A DNA stretch of 64,000 nt from Arthrobacter sp. zg-Y820 (GTDB lineage Bacteria; Actinomycetota; Actinomycetes; Actinomycetales; Micrococcaceae), in NCBI RefSeq assembly GCF_030142155.1, contig NZ_CP126247.1, positions 1,426,001 to 1,490,000 of the forward strand, given 5' to 3'. A program made the position numbers and the translations under genes. Below, piece by piece: positions 16,253 to 26,205 of the stretch (its first letter is position 1; each line of letters starts with the position of its first letter). Under the pieces are notes generated by a model. The model saw only the letters and a program-made list of their open reading frames with translations, did no database searches and was not told the origin of the DNA.

Positions 16253-17059
16253 CTACTTGATGTAGTTGAAGTGCATGGCCGCCTGCAGGGCAGCGCCGAC
16301 AATGCCGGCATTGTTCTTGAGGTTGGCGGTGACCAGCGGCGTGCGCAGGTTCAGCAGCGGCAGGAAGTCCTCGCTGCGCTTGGAGATGCCGCCGCCGACG
16401 ACAAAGAGGTCCGGCGAGAACAGGAACTCCACATGGGAGAAGTACCGCTGGAGCCGCGTGGCGTATTCCTCCCAGGTGATCCCGTCGCGTTCCCGGGCGG
16501 AGGCGGAGGCCCGGGTCTCGGCGTCGTGCCCGTCAATCTCCAGATGGCCCAGTTCCGCATTGGGGACCAGCATGCCCCTGTAGATCAGCGCCGAGCCAAT
16601 GCCCGTGCCCAGGGTGATCACCAGGACGGTGCCGTCCACCTCGCGGCCGGCGCCGTAGCGGGCCTCCGCCAGGCCGGCGGCATCGGCGTCATTCATGACC
16701 TGAACATCGCGGCCCAGCGCCTTGGTGAGCAGCGTGTCAACGTCCGTGTCAATCCAGCTCTTATCCACATTGGCTGCGGAGCGGGCAATGCCGTGCTGGA
16801 TGATGGCCGGGAACGTGACGCCCACCGGAACCTCGGGGCCGGGGCCGTCCGGGCGGGAGGAGAGCTCCGCCACGATCTGGCCGACGACGCCGGCCACTGC
16901 TTCGGGTGTCGCGGGCTGCGGGGTGGGAATGCGGAACCGCTCGCCAACCAGCTTGCCCTTGGTCAGGTCGACGATGCCGCCCTTGATGCCGGTGCCACCG
17001 ATATCAATGCCAATGACCGCGTTGGCGTCGCCGTGCTTACTCTTGTGTTTCTTGGCCAT
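16253..17059 (-). CDS. ppgK: Polyphosphate glucokinase
   Basis: ROK-family kinase that phosphorylates glucose with polyphosphate (and usually ATP), characteristic of actinobacteria. The phosphate-binding motif GIDIGGTGIKGGIVD is at about residues 17-31, the second phosphate loop LGTGIGSALI near residue 150, and the ELGHLEIDGHDAE region near residue 170. NDADAAGLAE carries the catalytic Asp. The 268-residue length matches PpgK rather than ATP-only ROK glucokinases. GGAGAA precedes the ATG. It lies 41 bases downstream of map on the same strand, so the two are likely one operon. Confidence 0.94.
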   Translation of the reverse strand: MAKKHKSKHGDANAVIGIDIGGTGIKGGIVDLTKGKLVGERFRIPTPQPATPEAVAGVVGQIVAELSSRPDGPGPEVPVGVTFPAIIQHGIARSAANVDKSWIDTDVDTLLTKALGRDVQVMNDADAAGLAEARYGAGREVDGTVLVITLGTGIGSALIYRGMLVPNAELGHLEIDGHDAETRASASARERDGITWEEYATRLQRYFSHVEFLFSPDLFVVGGGISKRSEDFLPLLNLRTPLVTANLKNNAGIVGAALQAAMHFNYIK

Positions 17060-17100
17060 GGTTCTCCAGAAGTAGGTCTGTCTCGGCTGCGTGAACGCTG

Positions 17101-17979
17101 CTAAGGGAGGGTCAGGATTTCGGCGCCGGTGTCCGTCACGAGCAGGGTGTGCTCAAACTGGGCGGTGCGTTTGCGGTCCTTGGTCAGGACGGTCCAATTG
17201 TCGTCCCACATGTCCCACTCGATGGTGCCGAGTGTGAGCATAGGCTCAATGGTAAACACCATTCCCGGTTCAATGAGACGGCTGTAGGCCGGCGCGGCGT
17301 CGTAGTGCGGAATGATGAGCCCGGTGTGGAACGCCTCGCCCACACCGTGGCCGGTGAAATCGCGGACCACGCCGTAGCCGAAGCGCTTTGCGTAGGACTC
17401 GATGGTGCGGCCGATGACGTTGATCTCGCGGCCCGGCATGACTGCCTTGATGGCCCGGCGCAGGGATTCGGAGGTGCGCTCGACCAGGAGGCGGGACTCT
17501 TCGTCCACGTCGCCCACCAGGAACGTCCAGTTCGTGTCGCCGTGCACGCCGTTGAGGTAGGCGGTGATGTCGATGTTGATGATGTCGCCGTCGTTCAGCA
17601 CCGTGGTGTCGGGAATGCCGTGACAGATGACCTCATTGACCGAGGAGCACAGGGACTTGGGAAAGCCGCGGTAGCCCAGGGTTGACGGGTAGGCGTGGTG
17701 GTCGAGCAGGAATTCGTGGCCCACACGGTCCAGTTCATCGGTGGTGACGCCGGGAACGATGTGCTTGCCGACCTCCACGATGGCCTGGGCGGCGATCTTG
17801 CTGGCGACCCGGATTTTCTCGATGGTCTCGGCGGACTTGACCTCGGAACCGGTGAACGGGGTGGGAGCTTCCTTGCCCACGTATTCCGGACGCGGGATTG
17901 ACGCGGGAACCGGCAGGCGCGGGCTCACGGTTCCCGGAGCGAGACGGCCAAGGGGTGCAGTGGCAACAGTTTGGGGCAT
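17101..17979 (-). CDS. map: Methionine aminopeptidase, type I with N-terminal extension
   Basis: Dimetal enzyme that removes the initiator methionine. The metal ligands are in [18 protein letters not shown] (two Asp), GHGVGEAFH (His), FTIEPML (Glu) and FEHTLLV (Glu). A Pro-rich N-terminal extension of about 45 residues with [13 protein letters not shown] resembles the ribosome-docking extension of the mycobacterial MapB type. The start is set at the ATG at 17979 ([11 protein letters not shown]): a minus-strand TAAGAT ends seven bases upstream, consistent with a leaderless transcript, while the frame continues to 18048 without support. ppgK follows in the same direction. 292 residues. Confidence 0.95.
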   Translation of the reverse strand: MPQTVATAPLGRLAPGTVSPRLPVPASIPRPEYVGKEAPTPFTGSEVKSAETIEKIRVASKIAAQAIVEVGKHIVPGVTTDELDRVGHEFLLDHHAYPSTLGYRGFPKSLCSSVNEVICHGIPDTTVLNDGDIINIDITAYLNGVHGDTNWTFLVGDVDEESRLLVERTSESLRRAIKAVMPGREINVIGRTIESYAKRFGYGVVRDFTGHGVGEAFHTGLIIPHYDAAPAYSRLIEPGMVFTIEPMLTLGTIEWDMWDDNWTVLTKDRKRTAQFEHTLLVTDTGAEILTLP

Positions 17980-17986
17980 ACCATCG

Positions 17987-17992
17987 ATCTTA
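17987..17992 (-). promoter_or_regulatory. Leaderless -10 hexamer of map
   Basis: Minus-strand TAAGAT is separated from the map ATG (17979) by seven bases. No -35 match was seen. Confidence 0.6.
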
Positions 17993-18068
17993 TCGCCGGA
18001 CGGCCCATGCCGTGGCACGGGGGTGCCCCACCCGGGGTTCGGAAGCATTTTTTGAAGGAGAGCACACC

Positions 18069-18245
18069 ATGGCTGAGTACTGGTTCAATGTCGTCACCCA
18101 CGAGGTCGAAAAGGGCCCCCAGTCCGACTGGACCAAGCTGCTGGGCCCGTACTCGACTCCCGAGGAAGCAGAACTGGCCCTGCAGAAGGTCCAGCAGCGC
18201 AATGAGGCCTGGGACAAGGAAGACGAAGAAAACCGCAACTGGTAG
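18069..18245 (+). CDS. Small conserved actinobacterial protein
   Basis: A 58-residue protein beginning [20 protein letters not shown] and ending in an acidic tail. It is a family common in actinobacteria, usually annotated as hypothetical or as SPOR-like because of the pattern YWxNVxTHxVEx[17 protein letters not shown] and AL.K. AAGGAG (18055-18060 region) sits about eight bases before the ATG. It is divergent from map and convergent with the NUDIX gene; a 56-bp palindromic element follows. The function is unknown; the Glu-rich sequence with one predicted helix after GPY suggests a small soluble protein. Confidence 0.85.
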   Translation: MAEYWFNVVTHEVEKGPQSDWTKLLGPYSTPEEAELALQKVQQRNEAWDKEDEENRNW

Positions 18246-18274
18246 GCAGCGGCACCTGGACGCCTTCGGGGCGC

Positions 18275-18330
18275 CGAGATGGCAGTAAGTGCATGTCCCA
18301 GGGCTGGGACGAGCACTTACTGCCATCTCG
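18275..18330. repeat. 56-bp two-stem palindromic element, copy 1
   Basis: Outer arms CGAGATGGCAGTAAGTGC (18275-18292) and GCACTTACTGCCATCTCG (18313-18330) are perfectly complementary over 18 bp. The inner arms GTCCCAG/CTGGGAC (18295-18301, 18304-18310) form a second 7-bp stem with a GG centre. It lies between two convergent genes. The same 56-base architecture recurs at 30827-30882 and 41902-41957. Confidence 0.9.
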
Positions 18331-18365
18331 CGGAACTGCTGAGCCGCGTGCGGTACCGGAACGCA

Positions 18366-18800
18366 TTACGCGTATAGGGCGCCCACCATTGAGCCGAGCC
18401 CGCCGGCCAGGACGTGAGCCTGGGACAGCGGCATCCACCAACACTCCCAGCGTTTCGGCCCGCCGCCGTGTTCGGGATCGTCTTCACCGGCTTGCCAGCG
18501 TTCACTGAGGGGACGTGCAGCGGTGGTGAGGAGGAAAAAATGGCGGGTGGCTATTTCGAACCGGGCCGGGGAATAGTCGTACGCCGCGGTCCCCAGGTTC
18601 CGCACCACTGTCGCACCCAGACCGGTTTCCTCCCGCACTTCCCGAACCGCCGCTGCTGCCGGAGCCTCCCCAGGGCGCACCGTTCCCGCCGGCACCTGGA
18701 CGCCGGCCACTTCCAACGGAACATCGAGATGGGTGAAAACCAGCAGGTGTTCCTGGCAGACCACATAGCAGACGGCTTTGGTGCTGGTGCTCTTCTCCAT
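18366..18800 (-). CDS. NUDIX hydrolase
   Basis: 144-residue NUDIX domain protein. The box GX5EX7REUXEEXGU is intact as GTVRPGEAPAAAAVREVREE followed by TGLG (about residues 39-62), with the catalytic Glu residues present, so it should hydrolyse a nucleoside diphosphate linked to another moiety. The substrate cannot be inferred. The Trp-rich KRWECWWMPL region near the C-terminus is typical of the fold's last strand. A minus-strand TAGGCT hexamer ends six bases before the ATG, so the mRNA is probably leaderless. It lies downstream of panB in the same direction but 287 bases away. Confidence 0.9.
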   Translation of the reverse strand: MEKSTSTKAVCYVVCQEHLLVFTHLDVPLEVAGVQVPAGTVRPGEAPAAAAVREVREETGLGATVVRNLGTAAYDYSPARFEIATRHFFLLTTAARPLSERWQAGEDDPEHGGGPKRWECWWMPLSQAHVLAGGLGSMVGALYA

Positions 18801-18806
18801 CGGATG

Positions 18807-18812
18807 AGCCTA
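18807..18812 (-). promoter_or_regulatory. Leaderless -10 hexamer of the NUDIX gene
   Basis: Minus-strand TAGGCT, six bases before the ATG at 18800. Confidence 0.55.
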
Positions 18813-18918
18813 CATTCCGGCTGCGTTCGGCGGCCCGGGGCTGCGCGGGCAGCAACGGTTCAGGTTTCTTGGCCTTTTGCGGCGCCTGAGCGCGTGCCGG
18901 CGGGGATACGGCGGGTTC

Positions 18919-19003
18919 GCGCACCAGTTCCCACCCTTTGTGACGCCTGTTACTGGTGGGACCACATTAGTAACAGGAATGCACAGACAGTGGGAACCAG
19001 CGC
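18919..19003. repeat. Nested inverted repeat between panB and the NUDIX gene
   Basis: The outer arms GCGC (18919-18922) plus GTTCCCAC (18927-18934) pair with GTGGGAAC (18990-18997) plus GCGC (19000-19003). The inner arms CCTGTTACT (18946-18954) and AGTAACAGG (18969-18977) form a second, perfect 9-bp stem. The rest of this 287-base gap holds no credible gene. The GCGC...GTTCCCACC string also occurs in the 213-bp duplicated unit at 33.1-33.6 kb. Confidence 0.65.
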
Positions 19004-19087
19004 GGCTGAGGCCGAGCAAGGCCCCGCCAGGCGGACCTGCCCGCCGGGAGGCGGCCTTGGAGCGGGAGGCGGAACGCCGATCCGCTC

Positions 19088-19957
19088 CTAGAAGCTGTGC
19101 TCCGGCCCCGGGAACGTGCCGCTGCGCACTTCATCGGCGTAGGCGCGTGCCGCGGAGGACAGGACCGAGCGGACATCCGCAAACTGCTTGACGAAACGCG
19201 GCAGCTTGTCCCCGCGCATTCCGGCCATGTCCTGCCAGACCAGGACCTGCCCGGTGGTGGCGTTGCCGGCGCCGATGCCGATGGTGGGAACGGCAACGGC
19301 GGCATCCACCTCGGCGGCGACGTCGGCCGGCACCATTTCCATCAGGACACAGAAGGCTCCCGCCTCGGCCAGGGCGGCGGCGTCGTCGAGCACTGTCCGG
19401 CGCGCGTCGCCGCGGCCCTGCACCCGATAGCCGCCCAGGGCATGCTCACTCTGCGGCGTGAAGCCCACATGCGCCATCACCGGAATCCCCGCGGCCACCA
19501 GAGCGCTGACGTGCGGCGCGTAAAACGCACCGCCCTCCATCTTGACCGCGTGCACCAGCCCCTCCTTGAGGAGGCGGATGGAGGACTCGACGGCCTGCGC
19601 GGGGGAGATCTCGTAGGAGCCGAAGGGCAGGTCGCAGACCACCAGGGCGCGGCTCGCTCCGGACGTCACCGAACGTGCGAACACGATCATCTCGTCGAGC
19701 GTGATCGGCAGCGTGGTGGCGTGGCCCATGACGTTGTTCGCCGCCGAATCACCCACCAGCAGCACCTCGATGCCGGCCTCGTCGAAGATGGCGGCGGTGT
19801 ACTGGTCATAGGCGGTGAGCATCGCGAAATGCTGTCCTGAATCCTTGATCTGCTGCAGGTGCGGGATGCGGATCCGGCGCGGTCCGGCGGGTTTCCCGGG
19901 GGCAGCGGAGCTGGCAGGTCCGGCAGTGTAGGGGGCGGGGTGTTCGGCGTCGGTCAT
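19088..19957 (-). CDS. panB: 3-methyl-2-oxobutanoate hydroxymethyltransferase
   Basis: First enzyme of pantothenate synthesis; it transfers a hydroxymethyl group from methylene-tetrahydrofolate to 2-oxoisovalerate. TIM-barrel motifs: [20 protein letters not shown] (about residues 45-64), [19 protein letters not shown] (metal Asp), [16 protein letters not shown] and [20 protein letters not shown]. The 289-residue length includes a Pro/Ala-rich N-terminal extension of about 27 residues before RIPHLQQIK. The ATG at 19957 has TAGGCT six bases upstream, so it is probably leaderless. No panC or panD is adjacent. It is divergent from glnA2. Confidence 0.96.
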   Translation of the reverse strand: MTDAEHPAPYTAGPASSAAPGKPAGPRRIRIPHLQQIKDSGQHFAMLTAYDQYTAAIFDEAGIEVLLVGDSAANNVMGHATTLPITLDEMIVFARSVTSGASRALVVCDLPFGSYEISPAQAVESSIRLLKEGLVHAVKMEGGAFYAPHVSALVAAGIPVMAHVGFTPQSEHALGGYRVQGRGDARRTVLDDAAALAEAGAFCVLMEMVPADVAAEVDAAVAVPTIGIGAGNATTGQVLVWQDMAGMRGDKLPRFVKQFADVRSVLSSAARAYADEVRSGTFPGPEHSF

Positions 19958-19963
19958 GCGCCG

Positions 19964-19969
19964 AGCCTA
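19964..19969 (-). promoter_or_regulatory. Leaderless -10 hexamer of panB
   Basis: Minus-strand TAGGCT, six bases before the ATG at 19957; no -35 match. Confidence 0.55.
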
Positions 19970-20131
19970 CTAAACAAGCGCGGCGTTGCGGCCCCGGTCC
20001 CGCAAGCCGGTACCGCTGACTGCGGCAGCCGGCGGCGGCACGCAGGCACAAGCCGGCGGCGCGTGCAGTGCCGGCCGGCGTAATGCGGTGCCGCGCCAGC
20101 CTGCGACGGCGGTAATCCGCCGCGGGATAGG

Positions 20132-20137
20132 TAGAGT
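20132..20137 (+). promoter_or_regulatory. Candidate -10 of glnA2
   Basis: TAGAGT lies 75 bases before the glnA2 ATG in the 254-base divergent panB-glnA2 gap. No convincing -35 and no GlnR box (GTNAC-N6-GAAAC) was found here, in contrast with glnA1. Confidence 0.3.
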
Positions 20138-20211
20138 GAAGGAAGGCTTGAAACGCAGGGGCTGCCCGGAAGGATCCGGGTGCGGTCCCACAGTCCAGAA
20201 AGAGGGTAGGG

Positions 20212-21552
20212 ATGAACCGCCAGCAGGAATTCGTTTTGCGCACCATCGAAGAGCGAGACGTCCGGTTTGTGCGGTTGTGGTTTACCGATGTTGTGGGCAC
20301 GCTGAAGTCGGTGGCGCTGGCCCCCGCCGAGGTGGAAGGCGCCTTCGAGGAGGGCCTGGGCTTCGACGGTTCCTCGATCGAGGGCCTGGCCCGCGTCTTC
20401 GAGTCCGACATGCTGGCCCAGCCGGACCCCTCCACGTTCCAGATTCTGCCCTGGCGCGGTGACTCCGAGCAGACCTCCCGGATGTTCTGCGACATCCTCA
20501 CCCCGGACGGCCAGCCCTCCGCGGCCGATCCCCGCAACGTCCTCAAGCGCCAGCTGGCCAAGGCCGCTGACATGGGCTTCACTTGCTACACCCACCCCGA
20601 GATCGAGTTCTACCTGCTGAAGTCCGATGAGCTCGGTCCCGACGGCGAGCCCGTCCCCGTGGACCGGGCCGGCTACTTCGACCACGTTCCCGGCGGCGTG
20701 GCCCAGGACTTCCGCCGCACGGCTGTCTCCATGCTCGAAGCCGTGGGCATCTCGGTGGAGTTCAGCCACCACGAGGCCGGCCCCGGCCAGAACGAAATTG
20801 ACCTGCGCTACGCTGATGCGCTGCAGACGGCCGACAACATCATGACGTTCCGCACCGTGGTCAAGGAAGTGGCACTGACCACCAGCTGCTACGCCACGTT
20901 CATGCCCAAGCCGTTCTCCGACCACCCCGGTTCCGGCATGCACACGCACCTGTCCCTGTTCGAGGGCGACACCAACGCGTTCTTCGAAGCCGGAGCCGAG
21001 TTCCAGCTCTCCCGCACCGCCCGCCAGTTCATCGCCGGCGTGCTGCGCCACGCGCCGGAGTTCACCGCGGTGACGAACCAGTTCGTCAATTCCTACAAGC
21101 GGCTCTGGGGCGGCGGCGAAGCCCCGAGCTACGTGTCCTGGGGCCACAACAACCGCTCCGCCCTGGTCCGGGTTCCGCTGTACAAGCCGGGGAAGGGCCA
21201 GTCGGCGCGCATCGAATACCGCGGCATTGACTCAGCAGCCAACCCGTACCTGTCCTACGCCGTCCTGCTCGGCGCCGGGCTCAAGGGCATTGAAGAGGGC
21301 TACGAGCTGCCCGCCGGCGCAGAGGACGACGTCGAGAGCCTCTCGGCGGCCGAACGCCGCGCCATGGGCCTGGATCCGCTGCCGGCCTCGCTGCACGACG
21401 CCGTCCGGGCCATGGAAGAGTCCGAACTGGTGGCCGACATCCTGGGCGAGCAGGTCTTCGAGAACTTCCTGCGCAACAAGCGCGCCGAGTGGAACGAGTA
21501 CCGCCAGCACGTCACGCAGTTTGAGCTGAAGAAAAACCTGGGCATTCTCTAG
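20212..21552 (+). CDS. glnA2: Glutamine synthetase, GlnA2 type
   Basis: Type I glutamine synthetase fold of 446 residues, the shorter actinobacterial GlnA2 subgroup that lies beside glnE. Visible motifs: beta-grasp (RFVRLWFTDVVGTLKSV), GFDGSSIEG (about residues 50-58), metal/ATP site HPEIEFYLL, EFSHHEAGPGQNEIDLRY, the catalytic GSGMHTHLSLF, and NSYKRLWGGGEAPSYVSWG. Near the adenylylation position it reads GYELPAGAEDD, which keeps a Tyr followed by ELP but lacks the N/D-L-Y context of GlnA1. In related bacteria GlnA2 may contribute little to bulk glutamine synthesis. AGAGGG precedes the ATG. glnE starts 53 bases after its stop. Confidence 0.95.
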   Translation: MNRQQEFVLRTIEERDVRFVRLWFTDVVGTLKSVALAPAEVEGAFEEGLGFDGSSIEGLARVFESDMLAQPDPSTFQILPWRGDSEQTSRMFCDILTPDGQPSAADPRNVLKRQLAKAADMGFTCYTHPEIEFYLLKSDELGPDGEPVPVDRAGYFDHVPGGVAQDFRRTAVSMLEAVGISVEFSHHEAGPGQNEIDLRYADALQTADNIMTFRTVVKEVALTTSCYATFMPKPFSDHPGSGMHTHLSLFEGDTNAFFEAGAEFQLSRTARQFIAGVLRHAPEFTAVTNQFVNSYKRLWGGGEAPSYVSWGHNNRSALVRVPLYKPGKGQSARIEYRGIDSAANPYLSYAVLLGAGLKGIEEGYELPAGAEDDVESLSAAERRAMGLDPLPASLHDAVRAMEESELVADILGEQVFENFLRNKRAEWNEYRQHVTQFELKKNLGIL

Positions 21553-21605
21553 CCACCCGCCGGTACTGAGCGTTACGGAGGAATGAAGGATATGGAGGAC
21601 CTCCT

Positions 21606-24600
21606 ATGAGTCTCACCCGCCGGCTGATTGCCGCAGGCTTCACGGACCTGGAAAAAAGCAGCCGCTTCCTGCAGGCGCCCGAACTCGAGGGGCTGGACGA
21701 AGCGGTGCTGTTCACCGGGTTCCTGCAGGCCGCGGACCCGGACCTGGCCCTGCAGTCACTGGTGCGGCTGCTGGACCGGGTGCCCGAGCTGCGCGAGCTG
21801 GTCGAAGGCGGCGAAGAGGCAAGCGAAGCCCTCTTCCGGCTGCTGGGCGCCTCCGAGGCGCTGGCCGAATTCCTCATGCGCCACCCCGAGGCCGCCGACA
21901 GCCTGCGGGTGCCGCTGCGCGCTGAACCGGCGGAGGTACCGGGAGACATCCTCCGCGCGTCGCTGCTGGAATCGGTCAAGGCCGGCACCGGGGACGCTCC
22001 GGTGGCGGGCCTGACGGGGACCGAGGCGTACGTGGCCCTGCGTGCGCGGTACCGCAAGCACCTGCTGGACCTGGCCGTGCGCGACCTGGGGGCGGCGTCG
22101 CCCGCCGATGTCCTGCCCGCCGTCGGGCGCGAGCTCGCTGACCTGGCCGGCGCCGCCCTGGAGGCCGCGCTGGCGGTCTCCCGCGCGGAACTCGCCGCCA
22201 GCTATTCGGCGGAGGACATTTCCCGGGTGCGCCTTGCCGTGATTGCCATGGGCAAGTGCGGAGCCCGGGAGCTGAACTACATTTCCGACGTCGATGTCAT
22301 CTACGTGATGGAATCCGCCGGGCTCGACGAGACCCTGGCCGCGAAAATCGGCACCGCTCTCGCCGCCGGCATCTCCCGTGCGATCAACGCCTCGGCGCCC
22401 GAGCCGGCGCTGTGGGAGGTGGACACCAACCTGCGGCCCGAGGGCAAGGACGGCCCGCTGGTGCGCACCCTGGACTCCCACCTGAGCTACTACACCCGCT
22501 GGGCGCACACCTGGGAGTTCCAGGCGCTGCTCAAGGCCCGCGCCGCCGCCGGGGATCCCGACCTGGGCCGGCGCTACGAGGAAGCCGTGGCCCCGCTGAT
22601 CTGGTCCAGCACCGAACGCGAGGGTTTCGTGGAGTCGGTCCAGGCCATGCGCCGCAGGGTGACCGACAACATTCCCGGCCACGAGGAGGCCCGCCAGCTG
22701 AAGCTGGGCAGCGGCGGCCTGCGCGACGTCGAATTCACCGTCCAGCTGCTGCAGCTGGTGCACGGCCGGACCGATGAAACGCTGCGGGTGCGCGCCACGA
22801 CGGCTGCCATCGCGGCCCTGAGTGAGGGCGGCTACATCGGGCGCAGCGACGCCGTCGACCTCGACGCCGCCTACCGCTACCTGCGCGTCCTGGAGCACCG
22901 CATCCAGCTGGTGCATATGCGCCGCACGCACCTGATGCCGGACACCGAACCGGCCCTGCGCGCCCTGGCCAAGGCCGCCAGCGGTTCGCTCGCCGTAGGC
23001 CGGCCCACCGCCGAACGGCTGACCGACACCTGGCAGCGCACCAAGCGCCTCGTCCGCCGGCTGCACGAAAGCATCTTCTATCGCCCGCTGCTGAACACCG
23101 CCTCCAACCTCAGCGTGGACGAGGTCAAGCTCTCTCCGGCCGCCGCACAGGCCCGGCTCGCAGCGCTGGGTTATGCGGATCCGAAGGGGGCCATGCGGCA
23201 CATCGAGGCCCTCACCGTCGGGATCAGCCGCCGCGCCGCCCTCCAGCGCCAGCTGCTGCCGGTGCTGCTGGGCTGGCTGGCCGACGGCGTGGACCCCGAC
23301 GCCGGGCTGCTGGGCTTCCGGCGGCTGAGCGAGTCGCTGGGGGAGACGCACTGGTACCTGGGGATGCTGCGTGATTCCTCGGCCGCGGGGGAGCGGCTGT
23401 GCTCCATCCTGTCGTCCAGCCGGTTCATCACGGACCTGCTCGAGGTCTCGCCCGAAGCCACCGCCTGGCTGGCCACCGACAAGGACCTGACCCCGCTGTC
23501 GTTTGACGCGCAGTGGCAGGAAATCCGGTCCAAAATGTCCCGCCACCCCGATCCGCGGGCGGCCATGCGGCTGGTCCGCCTGATCCGGCGCCGGGAAATG
23601 CTGCGCATCGCGCTCGCCGACAGCGCCGGGCTGCTGACGCAGGAGGAAGTTGGCCGGGCGCTCGCCGACGCCGACCGGGCAGCGGTCCTGGGGGCGCTGC
23701 ACGTCGCCGAGGGCGAGGTGTTCGCCGGCGAGGAGAAACTCACGGACATGCTGGTGGTGGCCATGGGCCGCCAGGGCGGCCGCGAAATCGGCTACGGGTC
23801 CGACGCCGACGTCCTGTACGTCCACCGTGCCGTGCCCGGGGCCGACCCGGGCGCTGCCCAGTCCCAGGCCGAACGCATTGTCGGCCAGCTCTCGGCCCTG
23901 CTGCAGCAACCGTGCACGCCGGCGATCCTGGCGGAAAAAGTGCTGGTCCTGGATGCCGGCCTGCGCCCGGAAGGGCGCAACGGTCCGCTGGTGCGCAGCC
24001 TGGGGTCCTACCGCGAGTACTACAGCCGCTGGTCGCTGATCTGGGAGGCGCAGGCACTGGTCCGCGCCCGCCCGATGGCCGGCAGCGACGACCTGGCCGA
24101 GGACTTCATCGACCTCATCGATCCCATCCGCTACTCAGCCGGCGTGAGCGAAAACGACATCCGCGAGATCCGCCGCATCAAGGCGCGGGTGGAAAATGAA
24201 CGACTGCCCCGCGGGGCGGATTCCTCCCGGCAGCTGAAGCTCGGCCGCGGCGCCCTCAGCGACGTCGAGTGGCTGGTGCAGCTGCTGCAGCTCGAGTACG
24301 CCGGCACACATCCGGAGCTCCGGACCACCGCCACGCTGCCGGCGCTGGACGCAATCGCGGCTGCCGGCCTGCTGCCCGAGGCGGATACGGCCATCCTGCG
24401 GGAGGCTTGGCTGCTCGCCAGCCGGATCCGAAGCGCCAACGTCATCCGCGGCGGACGGAACCCCGACGTGTTGCCTTCCTCACGTCGGGAGCTCGAGGCA
24501 GTGGCCCGCTGGTGCGGCTACGGCGCCGGCCAGGGAGGCGTTTTGGAGGAAAACTACCTACGAATCACGCGCCGATCGCGGGCAGTCTTCGAACGCTGGT

Positions 24601-24623
24601 TCTACGGCTACAACTCCCACTGA
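21606..24623 (+). CDS. glnE: Bifunctional glutamine synthetase adenylyltransferase/deadenylase
   Basis: Controls glutamine synthetase by adding or removing AMP on a Tyr. It has the expected two nucleotidyltransferase halves: the N-terminal one (deadenylase in E. coli) carries MGKCGARELNYISDVDVIYV at about residues 216-235, and the C-terminal one carries MGRQGGREIGYGSDADVLYV at about residues 719-738; both keep the G-S/D-x-D metal motif. Each half is followed by an RQLKLG(S/R)G helical region. The 1005-residue length is typical for actinobacteria. GGAGG (21594-21598) lies seven bases before the ATG. It follows glnA2 directly; the main target GlnA1 is encoded 6-10 kb downstream on the other strand. 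Confidence 0.97.
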   Translation: MSLTRRLIAAGFTDLEKSSRFLQAPELEGLDEAVLFTGFLQAADPDLALQSLVRLLDRVPELRELVEGGEEASEALFRLLGASEALAEFLMRHPEAADSLRVPLRAEPAEVPGDILRASLLESVKAGTGDAPVAGLTGTEAYVALRARYRKHLLDLAVRDLGAASPADVLPAVGRELADLAGAALEAALAVSRAELAASYSAEDISRVRLAVIAMGKCGARELNYISDVDVIYVMESAGLDETLAAKIGTALAAGISRAINASAPEPALWEVDTNLRPEGKDGPLVRTLDSHLSYYTRWAHTWEFQALLKARAAAGDPDLGRRYEEAVAPLIWSSTEREGFVESVQAMRRRVTDNIPGHEEARQLKLGSGGLRDVEFTVQLLQLVHGRTDETLRVRATTAAIAALSEGGYIGRSDAVDLDAAYRYLRVLEHRIQLVHMRRTHLMPDTEPALRALAKAASGSLAVGRPTAERLTDTWQRTKRLVRRLHESIFYRPLLNTASNLSVDEVKLSPAAAQARLAALGYADPKGAMRHIEALTVGISRRAALQRQLLPVLLGWLADGVDPDAGLLGFRRLSESLGETHWYLGMLRDSSAAGERLCSILSSSRFITDLLEVSPEATAWLATDKDLTPLSFDAQWQEIRSKMSRHPDPRAAMRLVRLIRRREMLRIALADSAGLLTQEEVGRALADADRAAVLGALHVAEGEVFAGEEKLTDMLVVAMGRQGGREIGYGSDADVLYVHRAVPGADPGAAQSQAERIVGQLSALLQQPCTPAILAEKVLVLDAGLRPEGRNGPLVRSLGSYREYYSRWSLIWEAQALVRARPMAGSDDLAEDFIDLIDPIRYSAGVSENDIREIRRIKARVENERLPRGADSSRQLKLGRGALSDVEWLVQLLQLEYAGTHPELRTTATLPALDAIAAAGLLPEADTAILREAWLLASRIRSANVIRGGRNPDVLPSSRRELEAVARWCGYGAGQGGVLEENYLRITRRSRAVFERWFYGYNSH

Positions 24624-24735
24624 CCCCGGAGCCGCCAGTCTCCCGGTTAGTTCCTGCGCCGTGCGCTCGGTAGTCTCTATGAGGCATTATCGGCATTTCT
24701 GTGCCGTTTCGGAACATCTAGGAGACGTTTTCACC

Positions 24736-26205
24736 TTGCATACTGGCAAACGGGCCCTCCGGGGCCGGGCTAAGTTCGCCGCGCCCTTCATAGCGGTGAC
24801 CGCGGCCATCGCACTGCTCCTTGGCGTCCCCGCAACCGGGGCCTTCGCAGCAGATACCACCGGCGGCGTCTCGGGCCAGAGCTTCGCCGTCGGCACCGAC
24901 ACCACGTTCGCCCCCTTCGAATTCCGCCAGGACGGCGAACTCGTGGGCATCGACATGGACCTCATCAACGCGATTGCCGAGGAGGAGGGATTCAGCGTCG
25001 ACATCCGCTCCCTCGGTTTTGACGCGGCCCTGCAGTCCCTGCAATCCAACCAGGTGGACGGCGTCATCGCGGGCATGTCCATCACCGAGGAACGCCAGAA
25101 GGTCTTCGACTTCTCGGACCCCTACTTCGAATCCGGCATCCAGATGGCTGTCGCGGAGACGAACGACGAGGTTTCCAGCTACGAGGACCTGGCCGGCAAG
25201 CGCGTGGCGGTCAAGACCGGCACCGAGGGCCAGACCTTCGCAGAATCCATCAAGGACGAGTACGGCTTCAGCGTGGTGGCGTTCGCGCAGTCCGCGCAGA
25301 TGTACGACGACGTGAAGTCCGGCGGTTCCGTGGCAGTCTTCGACGACTACCCGGTGCTGGCCTACGGCGTCGCTTCCGGCAACGGGCTGAAGACCGTCAC
25401 GGAGAAGGAAGCCGGTTCCTCCTACGGCTTCGCCGTGAACAAGGGGACCAACCCCGAACTGCTGGAGGCCTTCAATGCCGGCCTGGCCGAGCTGAAGGCC
25501 AGCGGTGAATACGACGAGATCATCGACCGCTACCTGGACGCCGGTGCCAAGGATTCCAGCTTCTGGTCGCTGGTCACCGACAACGCCCCGGCCTTCGCCA
25601 AGGGCATGGGCCTGACCCTGCTGGCAACCGCCCTGTCGCTGGTCTTCGCCCTGGTGCTAGGTGTGCTCTTCGGCTTCTTCAAGGTTGGCAACAACGTCAT
25701 CCTGCGCGGCATCGCGACCACCTACGTGGCGATCTTCCGCGGCACTCCGGTGCTGGTCCAGGCGTTCTTCTTCTACTTCGGGCTGCCGCAGCTGATCGGC
25801 CAGCCGGTGGACGTGCTGACCGCCGGCGTGCTGACCCTGTCGCTGAACGCGGGCGCCTACATGACCGAAATCGTGCGCGGCGGCATCCAGTCGGTGGATC
25901 CGGGCCAGATGGAAGCCTCCCGCAGCCTGGGCTTGGGCTACGGCAAGACCATGCAGAAGGTCATTATTCCGCAGGCCGTGAAGATCATGACGCCGTCCTT
26001 CATCAACCAGTTCGTCATCACCCTGAAGGACACCTCACTGCTGGCCGTGATCGGTTTCGCCGAACTCACCTACCAGGCCCAGCAGATCTACGCCGTGAAC
26101 TTCCGGACCGCCGAGGTGCTGCTGATCGTTGCGGCCCTGTACTTCATCGTCATCACGCTGCTGACCAAGCTGGCGGATGTTCTGGATAAGAGGTTTAACA
26201 AGTGA
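24736..26205 (+). CDS. Polar amino-acid ABC transporter, fused substrate-binding and permease protein
   Basis: Fusion of a PBPb solute-binding domain and a BPD_transp_1 permease in 489 residues. TTG at 24736 is chosen as start because AGGAGA (24720-24725) precedes it and because it yields a well-formed signal peptide ending [12 protein letters not shown] 24661 and ATG 24679 would add residues before the basic n-region. Residues about 50-265 are the glutamine/cystine-type binding domain ([28 protein letters not shown]). The permease has about five helices from residue 285, with the EAA loop [19 protein letters not shown] that contacts the ATPase. It overlaps the ATPase gene by four bases. Proximity to glnE suggests a nitrogen source such as glutamine; the substrate is not proven. 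Confidence 0.9.
   Translation: MHTGKRALRGRAKFAAPFIAVTAAIALLLGVPATGAFAADTTGGVSGQSFAVGTDTTFAPFEFRQDGELVGIDMDLINAIAEEEGFSVDIRSLGFDAALQSLQSNQVDGVIAGMSITEERQKVFDFSDPYFESGIQMAVAETNDEVSSYEDLAGKRVAVKTGTEGQTFAESIKDEYGFSVVAFAQSAQMYDDVKSGGSVAVFDDYPVLAYGVASGNGLKTVTEKEAGSSYGFAVNKGTNPELLEAFNAGLAELKASGEYDEIIDRYLDAGAKDSSFWSLVTDNAPAFAKGMGLTLLATALSLVFALVLGVLFGFFKVGNNVILRGIATTYVAIFRGTPVLVQAFFFYFGLPQLIGQPVDVLTAGVLTLSLNAGAYMTEIVRGGIQSVDPGQMEASRSLGLGYGKTMQKVIIPQAVKIMTPSFINQFVITLKDTSLLAVIGFAELTYQAQQIYAVNFRTAEVLLIVAALYFIVITLLTKLADVLDKRFNK

Noticed and set aside
16761..16769. Second TTATCCACA (DnaA box)
   Set aside because: It lies inside ppgK coding sequence and is explained by the protein sequence VDKSW.
21756..23909. 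717-codon antisense frame within glnE
   Set aside because: Codon-bias shadow; composition is rich in Gln, His, Arg and Gly without any domain.
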